Positions 1-10,300 of a stretch of 53,402 nucleotides of DNA are shown piece by piece (within the stretch, counting starts at the first letter, position 1; every line of letters starts with the position of its first letter). A program made the position numbers and the translations under genes. The notes below the pieces were generated by a model. The model ran no database searches. It had not been told where the DNA came from and saw nothing but the letters and a program-made list of their open reading frames with translations. This stretch comes from Pseudomonas sp. GM49. GTDB lineage: Bacteria > Pseudomonadota > Gammaproteobacteria > Pseudomonadales > Pseudomonadaceae. The stretch is taken from the NCBI RefSeq assembly GCF_000282355.1, contig NZ_AKJL01000163.1:1-53402 (forward strand), given 5' to 3'.

Positions 1-344
1 AAATCCAGCCACAGGCGCCCACCTTCACGGGTCACGCTCAACGGTCCGGATTTGCAGGTGAAGTCCAGTCGCTCGACCGGCTCTTTATAGATTTCAAACA
101 ATACATAGGCGCTAGCCAGCGTCGCGTGACCGCACAATGGCACCTCGGTGGTCGGCGTAAACCAGCGGATGTGCCAGCCCTGCCCTTCGCGCACGACAAA
201 TGCCGTTTCGGCGAGGTTGTGCTCGGCGGCAATCTTTTGCATCAACTCATCGGCGAGCCAGGTTTCGAGCCGATAGACCATCGCCGGGTTGCCACTGAAT
301 GGCTGATTGCTGAACGCGTCGACCTGATGAAACTCCAGCTGCAT
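1..344 (-). CDS. PhzF-family isomerase/epimerase, 3' part cut by window edge
   Basis: The 114 visible residues are the N-terminal part of a PhzF-like protein (phenazine biosynthesis PhzF / diaminopimelate-epimerase fold). They open MQLEFHQVDAFS, followed by SGNPAMV and by AAEHNLAETAFV, which carries the glutamate that acts as general acid/base in PhzF proteins. The segment PLCGHATLASA (about residues 73-83) is the second conserved block. The ATG at 344 is preceded by a strong GGGAGAAGG Shine-Dalgarno. The rest of the gene lies left of position 1, so length and C-terminal domain cannot be judged. Most stand-alone PhzF paralogues in Pseudomonas have no known substrate; no phenazine gene is near, so phenazine synthesis should not be inferred. 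Confidence 0.88.
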   Translation of the reverse strand, partial: MQLEFHQVDAFSNQPFSGNPAMVYRLETWLADELMQKIAAEHNLAETAFVVREGQGWHIRWFTPTTEVPLCGHATLASAYVLFEIYKEPVERLDFTCKSGPLSVTREGGRLWLD

Positions 345-450
345 AACCTTCTCCCTTTGTCAGATCGTCGAGCATGCCGTGCTGGCTTAACTGGCACCAG
401 TGACAGAGCGGGCTGATTTTCACCATACAGCGCTGCGTTCACTTCGACGC

Positions 451-921
451 TCATGCGCGACCGATATCGGCAAACTTCGCCTGGGTGTGTTCGGCCAGCA
501 CGGCCGGCGCCAGTTCGACTTCCAGTCCGCGCCGGCCCGCACTGACAAAAATACTGGCGAAGGGCTGGGCTGAATTATCAATGAAGGTTCGCAAACGCTT
601 TTTCTGCCCCAGCGGACTGATCCCGCCCAACAGATAGCCAGTGGAGCGCTGCGCCGCCGCCGGGTCGGCCATTTCGACCTTTTTCACGCCAGCGGCGTGG
701 GCCAGCCCTTTCAAATCCAGGCTGCCGACAACCGGCACCACCGCCACCAACAATTCGCCCTTTTCGCTGGCCGCCAGCAAGGTCTTGAACACCTGAGCCG
801 GGTCGAGCCCCAGTTTCTCCGCTGCTTCCAACCCGTAGGAGGCGGCCTTCGGGTCATGTTCGTAACTGTGTACGCGATGTTCGGCCCGAACCTTTTTCAA
901 CAAATCCAATGCGGGGGTCAT
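451..921 (-). CDS. ybaK: YbaK/EbsC family Cys-tRNA(Pro) deacylase
   Basis: A 156-residue single-domain protein of the YbaK/ProX aminoacyl-tRNA editing family. The family hydrolyses Cys-tRNA(Pro) misacylated by prolyl-tRNA synthetase, acting in trans in the cytoplasm. Seen here: FKTLLA (about 45-50), the motif GSLDLKGLA (about 66-74) with a conserved lysine region, and the glycine-rich [14 protein letters not shown] (about 94-107) typical of the fold. Length matches stand-alone YbaK proteins. The ATG at 921 follows a GGAG Shine-Dalgarno. It lies about 105 bp upstream of the phzF-like gene on the same strand, so co-transcription is possible but not shown. Confidence 0.9.
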   Translation of the reverse strand: MTPALDLLKKVRAEHRVHSYEHDPKAASYGLEAAEKLGLDPAQVFKTLLAASEKGELLVAVVPVVGSLDLKGLAHAAGVKKVEMADPAAAQRSTGYLLGGISPLGQKKRLRTFIDNSAQPFASIFVSAGRRGLEVELAPAVLAEHTQAKFADIGRA

Positions 922-1130
922 GGTAGCTCCAGATTGGGCGGCAGAAGAAAAATACTGCGGCGGATTCTAGGACATTGATCGTTAAAAGGCTCCAGGGCAG
1001 CGCATCCATGACGCCATAACCCAGCCTTCCCAGCACCCAAAGACTCGTTCATTCATGCGACGAATAGTTTATTTATGACCGACGGTTCACTTTCGACCTT
1101 TGACAGCAGTGTTTCTTGTCTATATTTTTT

Positions 1131-1153
1131 CGTTTCTGAAACTGCACGAAACG
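1131..1153. promoter_or_regulatory. Inverted repeat in the glpF upstream region
   Basis: CGTTTC and GAAACG arms face each other across an 11-base spacer, about 115 bp before the glpF start, in an AT-rich stretch. This could be a regulator site (GlpR or another) for glpFK, but it does not resemble the glpD palindrome closely. The rest of the 922-1269 gap between ybaK and glpF shows no further gene. Confidence 0.25.
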
Positions 1154-1269
1154 TCCTACCGCAGCATCCAGCAGTAAACCGCGATCAGGATGGGGATCCT
1201 GCCTCGCTGAAAACCGCGCTCCGACCATGATGGAAACAGCGCCAGACAACAAAAAAAACCGAGGTTTCA

Positions 1270-2121
1270 ATGACAACTGCTTTACAACAACCGTCGCTCT
1301 CGAGCCAATGCATGGCCGAATTCCTGGGTACGGCGCTGCTGATCTTTTTTGGTACGGGTTGCGTTGCCGCGCTCAAAGTCGCGGGTGCCAGTTTTGGCTT
1401 GTGGGAAATCAGCATTATCTGGGGCGTCGGCGTCAGCATGGCGATCTACCTCACCGCCGGAGTTTCCGGGGCACATCTGAACCCCGCCGTCAGCATTGCC
1501 CTGAGTATTTTCGCGGACTTCGAAAAGCGTAAATTACCTTTCTACATGCTTGCTCAAGTGGCAGGCGCCTTCTGTGGAGCGCTGTTGGTTTACACGCTTT
1601 ACAGCAATCTATTCTTCGAATTCGAACAAACGCACCATATGGTTCGCGGAACCCAGGCAAGCCTTGAATTGGCCTCCGTGTTCTCCACTTTCCCGAATCC
1701 TGTGCTGACCACCGCCCAGGCGTTTCTGGTCGAGGTGATCATTACGGCCATCCTGATGGGCGTGATCATGTCCCTGACAGACGACAACAATGGCCTGCCA
1801 AAAGGCCCGCTGGCACCGCTGCTGATCGGCCTGCTGATTGCGGTGATCGGCAGCTCGATGGGACCGCTGACCGGTTTTGCCATGAACCCGGCGCGGGACT
1901 TCGGCCCTAAACTGATGACTTTCTTCGCTGGCTGGGGTGAAATTTCCTTCACCGGCGGACGCGATATTCCGTATTTCCTGATTCCTGTTTTTGCACCGAT
2001 TGTCGGTGCCTGCCTCGGTGCTGCCGCCTATCGCGGGCTGATTGCCCGCCATCTGCCCAGCGCCGTGCCTGCTACAAAGGACGCACTACCTGCCATTGAC
2101 GGCAAACCCAGAACTTCTTGA
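1270..2121 (+). CDS. glpF: Glycerol uptake facilitator (MIP/aquaglyceroporin)
   Basis: A 283-residue inner-membrane channel that lets glycerol diffuse into the cell, where GlpK traps it by phosphorylation. The two hallmark NPA half-helices are present: HLNPAVS at about residues 69-75 and MNPARD in the second half. The aspartate right after the second NPAR marks the glycerol-conducting subclass rather than water-only aquaporins. Six membrane spans can be followed by hydrophobicity. It is the first gene of glpF-glpK, with 74 bp between the two. The segment at 33-45 and the hydrophilic C-terminal tail are slightly divergent, but nothing is broken. Confidence 0.95.
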   Translation: MTTALQQPSLSSQCMAEFLGTALLIFFGTGCVAALKVAGASFGLWEISIIWGVGVSMAIYLTAGVSGAHLNPAVSIALSIFADFEKRKLPFYMLAQVAGAFCGALLVYTLYSNLFFEFEQTHHMVRGTQASLELASVFSTFPNPVLTTAQAFLVEVIITAILMGVIMSLTDDNNGLPKGPLAPLLIGLLIAVIGSSMGPLTGFAMNPARDFGPKLMTFFAGWGEISFTGGRDIPYFLIPVFAPIVGACLGAAAYRGLIARHLPSAVPATKDALPAIDGKPRTS

Positions 2122-2150
2122 TACCGTTGGCGCGTGCCCCTGCCCTTTGA

Positions 2151-3701
<1,551 letters not shown>

Positions 3702-3796
3702 GCCTGGTCCCAGACTCGTATCTGGTTGTAACTGGTAGGGAGCGGATTCCTGCGGCATCATGGGCAAATTTTGCACGGCAGCCCAAAGGACGCCCC

Positions 3797-4552
3797 ATGA
3801 ATCTGCCTCCCCGTCAGCAGCAAATCCTCGAACTGGTCCGCGAACGCGGCTATGTCAGCATCGAGGAAATGGCCACGTTGTTCGTTGTTACACCGCAGAC
3901 CATCCGCCGCGATATCAATCAGCTCGCGGAAGCCAATTTATTGCGTCGCTACCACGGTGGCGCCGCCTATGATTCCAGTGTCGAAAACACCGCCTACGCC
4001 ATGCGCGCCGATCAGATGCGCGATGAAAAACAGCGTATCGGCGAAGCCATTGCCGCGCAGATTCCCGACCATGCCTCGCTGTTCATCAACATCGGCACCA
4101 CCACCGAATCCATCGCCCGGGCACTGCTCAACCACAGTCACCTGAAGATCATCACCAACAACCTGCATGTGGCGTCGATGCTCAGCGCCAAGGACGACTT
4201 CGACGTGCTGCTGACCGGTGGCAACGTACGGCGCGACGGCGGTGTGGTGGGTCAGGCCAGTGTCGACTTCATCAACCAGTTCAAGGTTGATTTCGCCCTG
4301 GTGGGCATCAGTGGTATCGATGAGGACGGTAGCCTGCTGGATTTCGACTATCAGGAAGTGCGGGTATCCCAGGCGATCATCGCCAATGCCCGGCAAGTGA
4401 TCCTCGCGGCCGACTCCAGCAAGTTCGGGCGCAACGCCATGATTCGCCTGGGGCCGATCAGCCTGGTCGATTGCCTGGTCACCGATCAGCAACCTTCGCC
4501 GGCGCTGGCGCAGCTGTTGAACCAGCACAAGGTTCGGCTGGAAGTCGTTTAA
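3797..4552 (+). CDS. glpR: DeoR-family glycerol-3-phosphate regulon repressor
   Basis: A 251-residue DeoR-type repressor. The N-terminal winged helix (about residues 5-57) includes [10 protein letters not shown] and [12 protein letters not shown]. The C-terminal sugar-phosphate sensor domain contains [27 protein letters not shown] and a late ADSSKFGR block, all typical of glycerol-3-phosphate responsive GlpR. Its place between glpK and glpD fits control of this regulon, with glycerol 3-phosphate as inducer in characterised homologues. It is transcribed with the same polarity as glpFK. A palindrome before glpD is a likely target. Confidence 0.95.
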   Translation: MNLPPRQQQILELVRERGYVSIEEMATLFVVTPQTIRRDINQLAEANLLRRYHGGAAYDSSVENTAYAMRADQMRDEKQRIGEAIAAQIPDHASLFINIGTTTESIARALLNHSHLKIITNNLHVASMLSAKDDFDVLLTGGNVRRDGGVVGQASVDFINQFKVDFALVGISGIDEDGSLLDFDYQEVRVSQAIIANARQVILAADSSKFGRNAMIRLGPISLVDCLVTDQQPSPALAQLLNQHKVRLEVV

Positions 4553-4582
4553 CCCCACCATCTCCAGTGCCTACACTGGCGC

Positions 4583-4648
4583 TATCGCGGGCAAGCCCGC
4601 TCCCACAGGCCCGTGTGATCCTTGTGGGAGCGGGCTTGCCCGCGAAGA
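4583..4648. repeat. REP doublet (REPIN)
   Basis: Two inverted REP units, TCGCGGGCAAGCCCGCTCCC and its near reverse complement, separated by about 11 bases. The whole can fold into one long hairpin downstream of glpR. Confidence 0.85.
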
Positions 4649-4787
4649 CGATCGCACATACAGCATCCCTCTTGCGCCATAACGCGCATCAAAATGTTCG
4701 TAAATTTTCCTTTAACGGCCCTTCGATGAGTATTTTCAATCGAAGCTGACTGGCTGTGCGCCTCTTTATGGGCTAGTATTTTCGCAA

Positions 4788-4805
4788 ATGAACATTAATG
4801 TTCGA
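4788..4805. promoter_or_regulatory. Palindromic operator candidate (GlpR box) before glpD
   Basis: GAACATTAATGTTC is a perfect 14-bp palindrome at 4790-4803, about 43 bp before the glpD start, with a further half-site GAACAT at about 4818-4823. Position and symmetry fit a GlpR operator; GlpR boxes in other bacteria also carry a GTTCG core. Binding is inferred. Confidence 0.5.
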
Positions 4806-4845
4806 TTTCAAATACAGAACATAAAAGAATTCCGAGGCCGAGCCG

Positions 4846-6384
4846 ATGCCCACTTCCACCTTGTCTACGCCCCCTCTCGCCGAGGTTTACGATATCGCCG
4901 TCATCGGTGGCGGGATCAATGGCGTGGGGATCGCAGCGGATGCTGCCGGTCGCGGCCTCTCGGTGTTCCTTTGCGAAAAGGATGACCTGGCCAGCCATAC
5001 TTCGTCGGCCAGCAGCAAGCTGATCCACGGTGGCCTGCGCTACCTCGAACATTACGAATTCCGCCTGGTGCGTGAAGCCCTGGCCGAACGTGAAGTGCTG
5101 CTGGCCAAAGCCCCGCACATCGTCAAGCAAATGCGCTTCGTGCTGCCACACCGCCCGCACCTGCGCCCGGCGTGGATGATCCGCGCCGGTCTTTTCCTCT
5201 ATGACAACCTGGGCAAACGCGAGCAACTGCAAGGTTCGAAAAGCCTGAAGTTCGGTCCTGACAGTGCCCTGAAAAGCGAGATCACCAAGGGTTTCGAATA
5301 CTCCGATTGCTGGGTCGACGATGCGCGACTGGTGGTGTTGAACGCCATGGCCGCCCGGGAAAAAGGCGCCCACGTTCACACTCAGACCCGCTGCGTCAGC
5401 GCACGGCGTACCAAGGGCCTGTGGCACCTGCACCTGGAACGCGCCGATGGCAGCCTGTTTTCGATCCGCGCCAAGGCATTGGTCAATGCGGCCGGGCCAT
5501 GGGTCGCCAGGTTCATTCGTGATGACTTGAAGATGGAATCGCCATATGGCATCCGCCTGATCCAGGGCAGCCACCTGATCGTGCCGAAACTGTACGAAGG
5601 CGAACACGCGCACATCCTGCAAAACGAAGATCAGCGCATCGTGTTCACCATTCCGTACCTGAACCGCTTCACCCTGATCGGCACCACCGACCGCGAGTAC
5701 ACCGGCGATCCGGCTGCCGTTGCAATTACCGACGGCGAAACCGATTACCTGTTGAACGTGGTCAACGCCCACTTCAAAAAGCAAATCAGCCGCGACGACA
5801 TCCTGCACAGCTATTCCGGCGTGCGCCCGCTGTGCAACGACGAATCCGATAACCCGTCGGCCGTGACCCGCGATTACACCCTGGCGCTGTCGGGCTCTGG
5901 CGAAGAAGCTCCGTTGCTGTCCGTATTCGGCGGCAAACTCACCACTTATCGCAAACTGGCCGAGTCGGCGCTGGCGCAACTGGCACCGTACTTCAAGCAC
6001 ATCAAGCCAAGCTGGACCGCCAGCGCCACGCTGCCGGGCGGTGAAGACATGACCACCCCGCAAGCCTTGACCTCGCGTATCCGCGACAGATTCGACTGGG
6101 TACCGAGCGAGATCGCTCGCCGCTGGGCCACCACCTACGGCAGCCGTACCTGGCGCATGCTCGAAGGCGTACAGGACCTCAGCGATCTGGGTGAACACAT
6201 CGGCGGCGGTCTCTATACCCGTGAAGTCGACTATTTGTGCAGCGAAGAATGGGCAACCAGCGCCCACGATATCCTCTGGCGTCGTAGCAAGCTCGGTTTG
6301 TTCACGACGGTGGCCGAACAGGAAAAGCTCAAGGACTACCTGAACAAGGTCGAACAGAACCGCAGCAAGATCGAAGCGGCCTGA
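4846..6384 (+). CDS. glpD: Aerobic glycerol-3-phosphate dehydrogenase (FAD)
   Basis: A 512-residue peripheral inner-membrane flavoenzyme that oxidises glycerol 3-phosphate to dihydroxyacetone phosphate and passes electrons to quinone. The N-terminal dinucleotide-binding fold DIAVIGGGINGVGIA starts at residue 16, followed by SSASSKLIHGGLRYLE, the FAD/substrate signature of the family. The LIGTTDREY block (about 283-291) and the C-terminal GGKLTTYRKLAE segment are also typical. Length equals other Pseudomonas GlpD proteins. It is separated from glpR by about 290 bp that hold a REPIN and its own operator-like palindrome, so it is probably a separate transcription unit. A strong terminator follows. 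Confidence 0.97.
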   Translation: MPTSTLSTPPLAEVYDIAVIGGGINGVGIAADAAGRGLSVFLCEKDDLASHTSSASSKLIHGGLRYLEHYEFRLVREALAEREVLLAKAPHIVKQMRFVLPHRPHLRPAWMIRAGLFLYDNLGKREQLQGSKSLKFGPDSALKSEITKGFEYSDCWVDDARLVVLNAMAAREKGAHVHTQTRCVSARRTKGLWHLHLERADGSLFSIRAKALVNAAGPWVARFIRDDLKMESPYGIRLIQGSHLIVPKLYEGEHAHILQNEDQRIVFTIPYLNRFTLIGTTDREYTGDPAAVAITDGETDYLLNVVNAHFKKQISRDDILHSYSGVRPLCNDESDNPSAVTRDYTLALSGSGEEAPLLSVFGGKLTTYRKLAESALAQLAPYFKHIKPSWTASATLPGGEDMTTPQALTSRIRDRFDWVPSEIARRWATTYGSRTWRMLEGVQDLSDLGEHIGGGLYTREVDYLCSEEWATSAHDILWRRSKLGLFTTVAEQEKLKDYLNKVEQNRSKIEAA

Positions 6385-6402
6385 TCGAGACACGTAACAA
6401 AC

Positions 6403-6437
6403 AAAAGCCCCTGAATCTCACGATTCAGGGGCTTTTT
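6403..6437. terminator. Bidirectional rho-independent terminator
   Basis: A 15-bp stem of AAAAGCCCCTGAATC with its complement, four-base loop, and T-runs on both strands. It lies between the convergent glpD and Old Yellow Enzyme genes and can serve both. Confidence 0.93.
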
Positions 6438-6451
6438 CGTATCGATGGATT

Positions 6452-7558
6452 TCAGTCGCGCAAATCCGATTCGTGAATGGGCTGCTCACGGTGGGTCGCC
6501 CGCTGATACTGCGCCGGCCACACGGCCTTGTGCCCGCCCAGATCGTCATCTGCATGCAGCGCCCAGTACGGATCGCGCAACAACTCACGGGCCAGGAAAA
6601 TGATATCGGCCTGACAGGTGCGCAGGATGTGCTCGGCCTGGGCCGGCTCGGTGATCATGCCAACCGTGCCGGTGGCCATGCCCGACTCCTTGCGCACACG
6701 CTCGGCGAAGCGGGTCTGATAACCAGGCCCTGTGGGAATCTCCGCATTCGCCGCCGTCCCGCCCGACGAGACATCGATCAGGTCCACGCCCAGGTCTTTC
6801 AGGCGGCGCGCCAACTCCACGGTTTCATCAGGGTTCCAGCCATCTTCCACCCAGTCGGTGGCCGAGACCCGGACAAACACCGGCAACTCTTCAGGCCACA
6901 CCGCACGCACCGCTTCGGTGACCTGCAGCACCAGCCGAATGCGATTTTCGAACGAACCGCCATATTGATCGCGACGCTGATTGCTCAACGGCGACAGGAA
7001 CTGGTGCAGCAGGTAACCATGGGCCGCGTGGACTTCGACCACCTTGAAACCGGCAATCAGAGAGCGCTTTGCTGCGTCGACAAACGCCTGGATCACCTTG
7101 GCGATCTCGCCGTCATCCAGTTGTCTGGGTTGCGTGTGCTGTGGATCGAACGCAATGGGTGAAGGTCCGACCGGCAACCAGCCGCCATCGTTGGGTTTGA
7201 CGCTACCGTGTTTGCCAAGCCATGGCCGGTAGGTACTGGCCTTGCGCCCGGCATGGGCCAATTGAATGCCGGCAACGGCGCCCTGGGCGCTGATGAAGCG
7301 GGTGATGCGTTGCAGGGGTTCGATCTGCTCGTCATTCCACAGACCAAGGTCCTGAGCGGTGATACGCCCGTCGGCGGTGACTGCCGTGGCTTCGGTAAAC
7401 ACCAGCCCTGCCCCGCCGACAGCACGGCTGCCGAGGTGGACCAGGTGCCAGTCATTGGCCAGGCCATCGGAGCAGGAATACTGGCACATCGGCGATACCG
7501 CGATGCGGTTGGGCAGGGTCAATTGGCGAATGGTAAAGGGTTCAAGCAGCAGACTCAT
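6452..7558 (-). CDS. Old Yellow Enzyme-family NADH:flavin oxidoreductase (YqjM/XenA class)
   Basis: A 368-residue FMN-dependent TIM-barrel ene-reductase. MCQYS places a cysteine at residue 25, the position of the regulatory cysteine in thermophilic-like enzymes (YqjM, XenA). GIQLAHAGRKA and the substrate-binding pair in VHAAHGYLLHQFLSP are intact, as are YGGSFENR and the late LARELLRDPYW block. Such enzymes reduce activated C=C bonds, nitro compounds or other xenobiotics; the natural substrate here is unknown. The ATG at 7558 follows AGAGGTG. It is transcribed convergently to glpD and appears monocistronic. Confidence 0.92.
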   Translation of the reverse strand: MSLLLEPFTIRQLTLPNRIAVSPMCQYSCSDGLANDWHLVHLGSRAVGGAGLVFTEATAVTADGRITAQDLGLWNDEQIEPLQRITRFISAQGAVAGIQLAHAGRKASTYRPWLGKHGSVKPNDGGWLPVGPSPIAFDPQHTQPRQLDDGEIAKVIQAFVDAAKRSLIAGFKVVEVHAAHGYLLHQFLSPLSNQRRDQYGGSFENRIRLVLQVTEAVRAVWPEELPVFVRVSATDWVEDGWNPDETVELARRLKDLGVDLIDVSSGGTAANAEIPTGPGYQTRFAERVRKESGMATGTVGMITEPAQAEHILRTCQADIIFLARELLRDPYWALHADDDLGGHKAVWPAQYQRATHREQPIHESDLRD

Positions 7559-7727
7559 GGGGCACCTCTCGAATCAGTGGGCAGGCTCCAGGTTCTGTTT
7601 GAATAGTCGACGAGTGACAGGAAAAAGGTACAACACCCGCCCCCGCGGGCAAAAAATTCGACAAGACGTCACAAGGCTAAAATCAAGCAGTGTTTAGAGC
7701 CTAGTCGACATCGGGGGATGTTGCCCC

Positions 7728-7831
7728 TTGTAGGAGCGAGCTCGCTCGCGATGGACGACAGGACACCGCGGGGTATCAGGTCCCCAGCGCCATCGTTCAC
7801 GTCCATCGCGAGCAAGCTCGCTCCTACAGGG
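7728..7831. repeat. REPIN, long form with conserved loop
   Basis: TGTAGGAGCGAGCTCGCTCGCGATGG pairs with its inverse ending at 7830. The roughly 50-base loop with CCGCGGGGTATCAGG is shared with the element at 45210-45326. It ends immediately beside the recJ stop codon. Confidence 0.88.
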
Positions 7832-7833
7832 GG

Positions 7834-9543
7834 TCAACGCGGTTCGATGTGGGCAATCATCAGCTGAACCGTCTCGTTCCCGCGAAACTCGTTGAGGTCG
7901 AGTTTGTAGGCCAGTTCCACCCACTTGATGGTCGGATTCGGCCAGATGTCGCGATCGATCCCGAAGGCAATGCCGTCGAGTTTCACCGAACCACATTCAC
8001 TTTTGAGCACGACTTTGAGGTGCCGTTCGCCAACGACGCGCTGCTCGACCAACTGGAACACCCCATGAAACAACGGCTCCGGGAAGTGCTGCCCCCATGG
8101 GCCGGCATGCCGCAGGGCACGGGCCAGTTCCAGGTGAAACTCTTCCACCGCCAGGGTGCCGTCCGACAGCAGGCGGCCAGTCAGGTCTTCCTCGCGCAGT
8201 TGCCGGCGCACTTCAGCGTCAAAAGCTTCGGCGAACAAAGGGAAATTCGCTTCCGGCAGCGTCAGGCCAGCCGCCATGGCGTGGCCACCGTACTTGGTGA
8301 TCAGGTTCGGATGTTGCGCCGCCACCACACTCAAGGCGTCGCGGATGTGAAAGCCCTGGACCGAACGCCCCGAGCCTTTGAGCAGGCCATCTCCGGCATC
8401 GGCAAAGGCGATGGTCGGGCGGAAATAGCGCTCTTTCATCCGTGACGCGAGGATACCGATGACGCCCTGATGCCACTCGGGATCGAACAGGCACAAGCCG
8501 AACGGCATCGACTCCACTGGCAGATCCTTGAGCTGCGCCAGCGCTTCGCGCTGCATGCCCTGCTCGATGGACTTTCGATCCTGGTTCATGCCGTCCAATT
8601 GAGCAGCCATCTCACGGGCCAGACCTGAGTCTTCGGTCAGCAGGCATTCAATGCCCAGGCTCATGTCATCCAGGCGCCCCGCCGCGTTCAGGCGCGGGCC
8701 GACAATGAAGCCCAGGTCGGTGGAGGTGATACGCGCATGATCGCGCTTGGCCACTTCGAGGATCGCCTTGATCCCCGGCCGGGCACGTCCGGCACGAATC
8801 CGTTCCAGGCCCTGATGCACCAGAATCCGGTTGTTGGCATCCAGCGGCACCACGTCGGCCACGCTGCCCAAGGCCACCAGATCGAGCAATTCGCCGATAT
8901 TCGGCTGCGGCTTGCTTGTGTACCAGCCGAGTTCGCGCAATCGCGCACGCAGGGCCATCAGCACATAGAAAATCACCCCGACACCGGCCAGTGCCTTGCT
9001 CGGGAACGCGCAACCCGGCTGGTTCGGATTGACGATGGCGTCGGCCAACGGCAGTTCGTCGCCGGGCAAGTGGTGGTCGGTGACGAGCACCTTGAGCCCG
9101 GCCTTTTTCGCCGCGGCCACGCCATCTACGCTGGAGATGCCATTGTCCACGGTGATCAGCAGATGAGGCTGGCGCTCCAGCGCCACCGCGACGATTTCCG
9201 GTGTCAGGCCATAGCCGTAGTCGAAACGGTTAGGCACCAGGTAATCAACATGTGCAGCACCCAACAGGCGCAAACCCAGGGTACCCACGGTGCTGGCCGT
9301 CGCACCGTCGGCATCGAAGTCGCCGACGATCAGAATGCGCTGACGCTGTTCGAGCGCCGTCACCAGCAGGTCCACGGCGGCATCGATACCCTTGAGTTGC
9401 TGGAACGGAATCAACCGCGCCAGGCTCTTGTCCAGTTCCGCCTCGGATTGCACGCCCCGCGCCGCGTACAGGCGGGTCAGCAGCGGCGGAATATCACCGA
9501 GGAATGGCAGGGTATCGGGCAGCAGGCGAGGTTCGATGCGCAT
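7834..9543 (-). CDS. recJ: Single-stranded-DNA-specific exonuclease RecJ
   Basis: A 569-residue DHH-superfamily 5'-3' exonuclease acting in RecF-pathway recombination and in mismatch and base-excision repair. Metal-binding motifs visible: VGDFDADGATA (about residues 73-83), VTDHHLP (DHH), and GSVADVVPL. The DHHA1-type segment carries GSGRSVQGFHI and GGHAMAAGLTL, followed by an OB-like C-terminal domain. Length fits RecJ. Its start at 9543 has only a weak Shine-Dalgarno. A REPIN abuts the 3' end. yaeQ lies 66 bp upstream on the same strand. Confidence 0.96.
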   Translation of the reverse strand: MRIEPRLLPDTLPFLGDIPPLLTRLYAARGVQSEAELDKSLARLIPFQQLKGIDAAVDLLVTALEQRQRILIVGDFDADGATASTVGTLGLRLLGAAHVDYLVPNRFDYGYGLTPEIVAVALERQPHLLITVDNGISSVDGVAAAKKAGLKVLVTDHHLPGDELPLADAIVNPNQPGCAFPSKALAGVGVIFYVLMALRARLRELGWYTSKPQPNIGELLDLVALGSVADVVPLDANNRILVHQGLERIRAGRARPGIKAILEVAKRDHARITSTDLGFIVGPRLNAAGRLDDMSLGIECLLTEDSGLAREMAAQLDGMNQDRKSIEQGMQREALAQLKDLPVESMPFGLCLFDPEWHQGVIGILASRMKERYFRPTIAFADAGDGLLKGSGRSVQGFHIRDALSVVAAQHPNLITKYGGHAMAAGLTLPEANFPLFAEAFDAEVRRQLREEDLTGRLLSDGTLAVEEFHLELARALRHAGPWGQHFPEPLFHGVFQLVEQRVVGERHLKVVLKSECGSVKLDGIAFGIDRDIWPNPTIKWVELAYKLDLNEFRGNETVQLMIAHIEPR

Positions 9544-9609
9544 GGGGTGACAGGGGCTTCTCTTGAATACGTAGGATAAAACCGGGTGACACGCTAAAGC
9601 GGCGAAAAA

Positions 9610-10152
9610 TCAGCCGCGCTCACCGGCCAACCACTGCAACTGAACTTCGTGCTGACCACGGTCGTCGGTGACGAAGATCGTCCCTTCGCTGATCATCACG
9701 TCCCACTTGATAACCCGTGGCATGTCTTTGGCCAGGGTCTCCAGGACTTCCTGAGGCACGGCAGCGATGTTGACGTTCTTCAGGTTTTTCACCGCCGGCA
9801 CCACTTTGCCTTCCCACACGCGCAGGCTGCCATAGGCCAGCAGGCTGGTGCGCTCAGTGCGGCGCGAACACCAGGTCAGGCGCTCGGCATCCGGCTGGCC
9901 GACTTCTATCCAGTGCAGGACACGGTCATCCAGGCTTTTTTCCCACAAGGCCGGTTCATCCACTTCCGACAGACCACGGCCAAACGACAGCTGCTCGTTG
10001 TACCAAAGGGCGTAGGCCAGCAGGCGTACGGTCATGCGCTCTTCGGTTTCCGAAGGGTGACGGGCGATGGTCTGCTTCACGTTCTCATAGACGCTGCGGT
10101 CAAGGTCGGTGAGGTTCAGTTCAAACTTGTAGGTCGTGGACGGCTGGGCCAT
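9610..10152 (-). CDS. yaeQ: YaeQ family protein
   Basis: A 180-residue protein of the YaeQ family (PD-(D/E)XK nuclease-like fold by structure, function not settled). The N-terminus MAQPSTTYKFELNLTDLDR, then YENVKQTIARHPSETEERM and ALWYNEQL, are diagnostic. An in-frame extension upstream to 10530 exists but runs through the divergent promoter region of the CoA-transferase gene and is not conserved, so the ATG at 10152 was chosen. It probably shares a transcript with recJ. Confidence 0.92.
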   Translation of the reverse strand: MAQPSTTYKFELNLTDLDRSVYENVKQTIARHPSETEERMTVRLLAYALWYNEQLSFGRGLSEVDEPALWEKSLDDRVLHWIEVGQPDAERLTWCSRRTERTSLLAYGSLRVWEGKVVPAVKNLKNVNIAAVPQEVLETLAKDMPRVIKWDVMISEGTIFVTDDRGQHEVQLQWLAGERG

Positions 10153-10300
10153 GAACGGGCTTCTTGATACGAGGAAAGTCGGCAAGTCTACCCGATGCGA
10201 CGGGCAATCCACGAATAGAACACAATCAAGCTGGAGCGTCGGACAGTCGGCTATGTTAAAACCCTCTATTCGCTCAACCTTTGCCCCCACAGGATCCAGC

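Noticed and set aside
1..344. Phenazine biosynthesis locus suggested by the PhzF-like gene
   Set aside because: Only a PhzF-like fragment is present, next to ybaK; no other phz gene is seen, and PhzF paralogues are common outside phenazine clusters.
4583..4648. Repeated palindromes that might be read as a CRISPR array
   Set aside because: The units are dispersed singly or as inverted pairs across the window, with no regular direct repeats or spacers; they are REP/REPIN elements.
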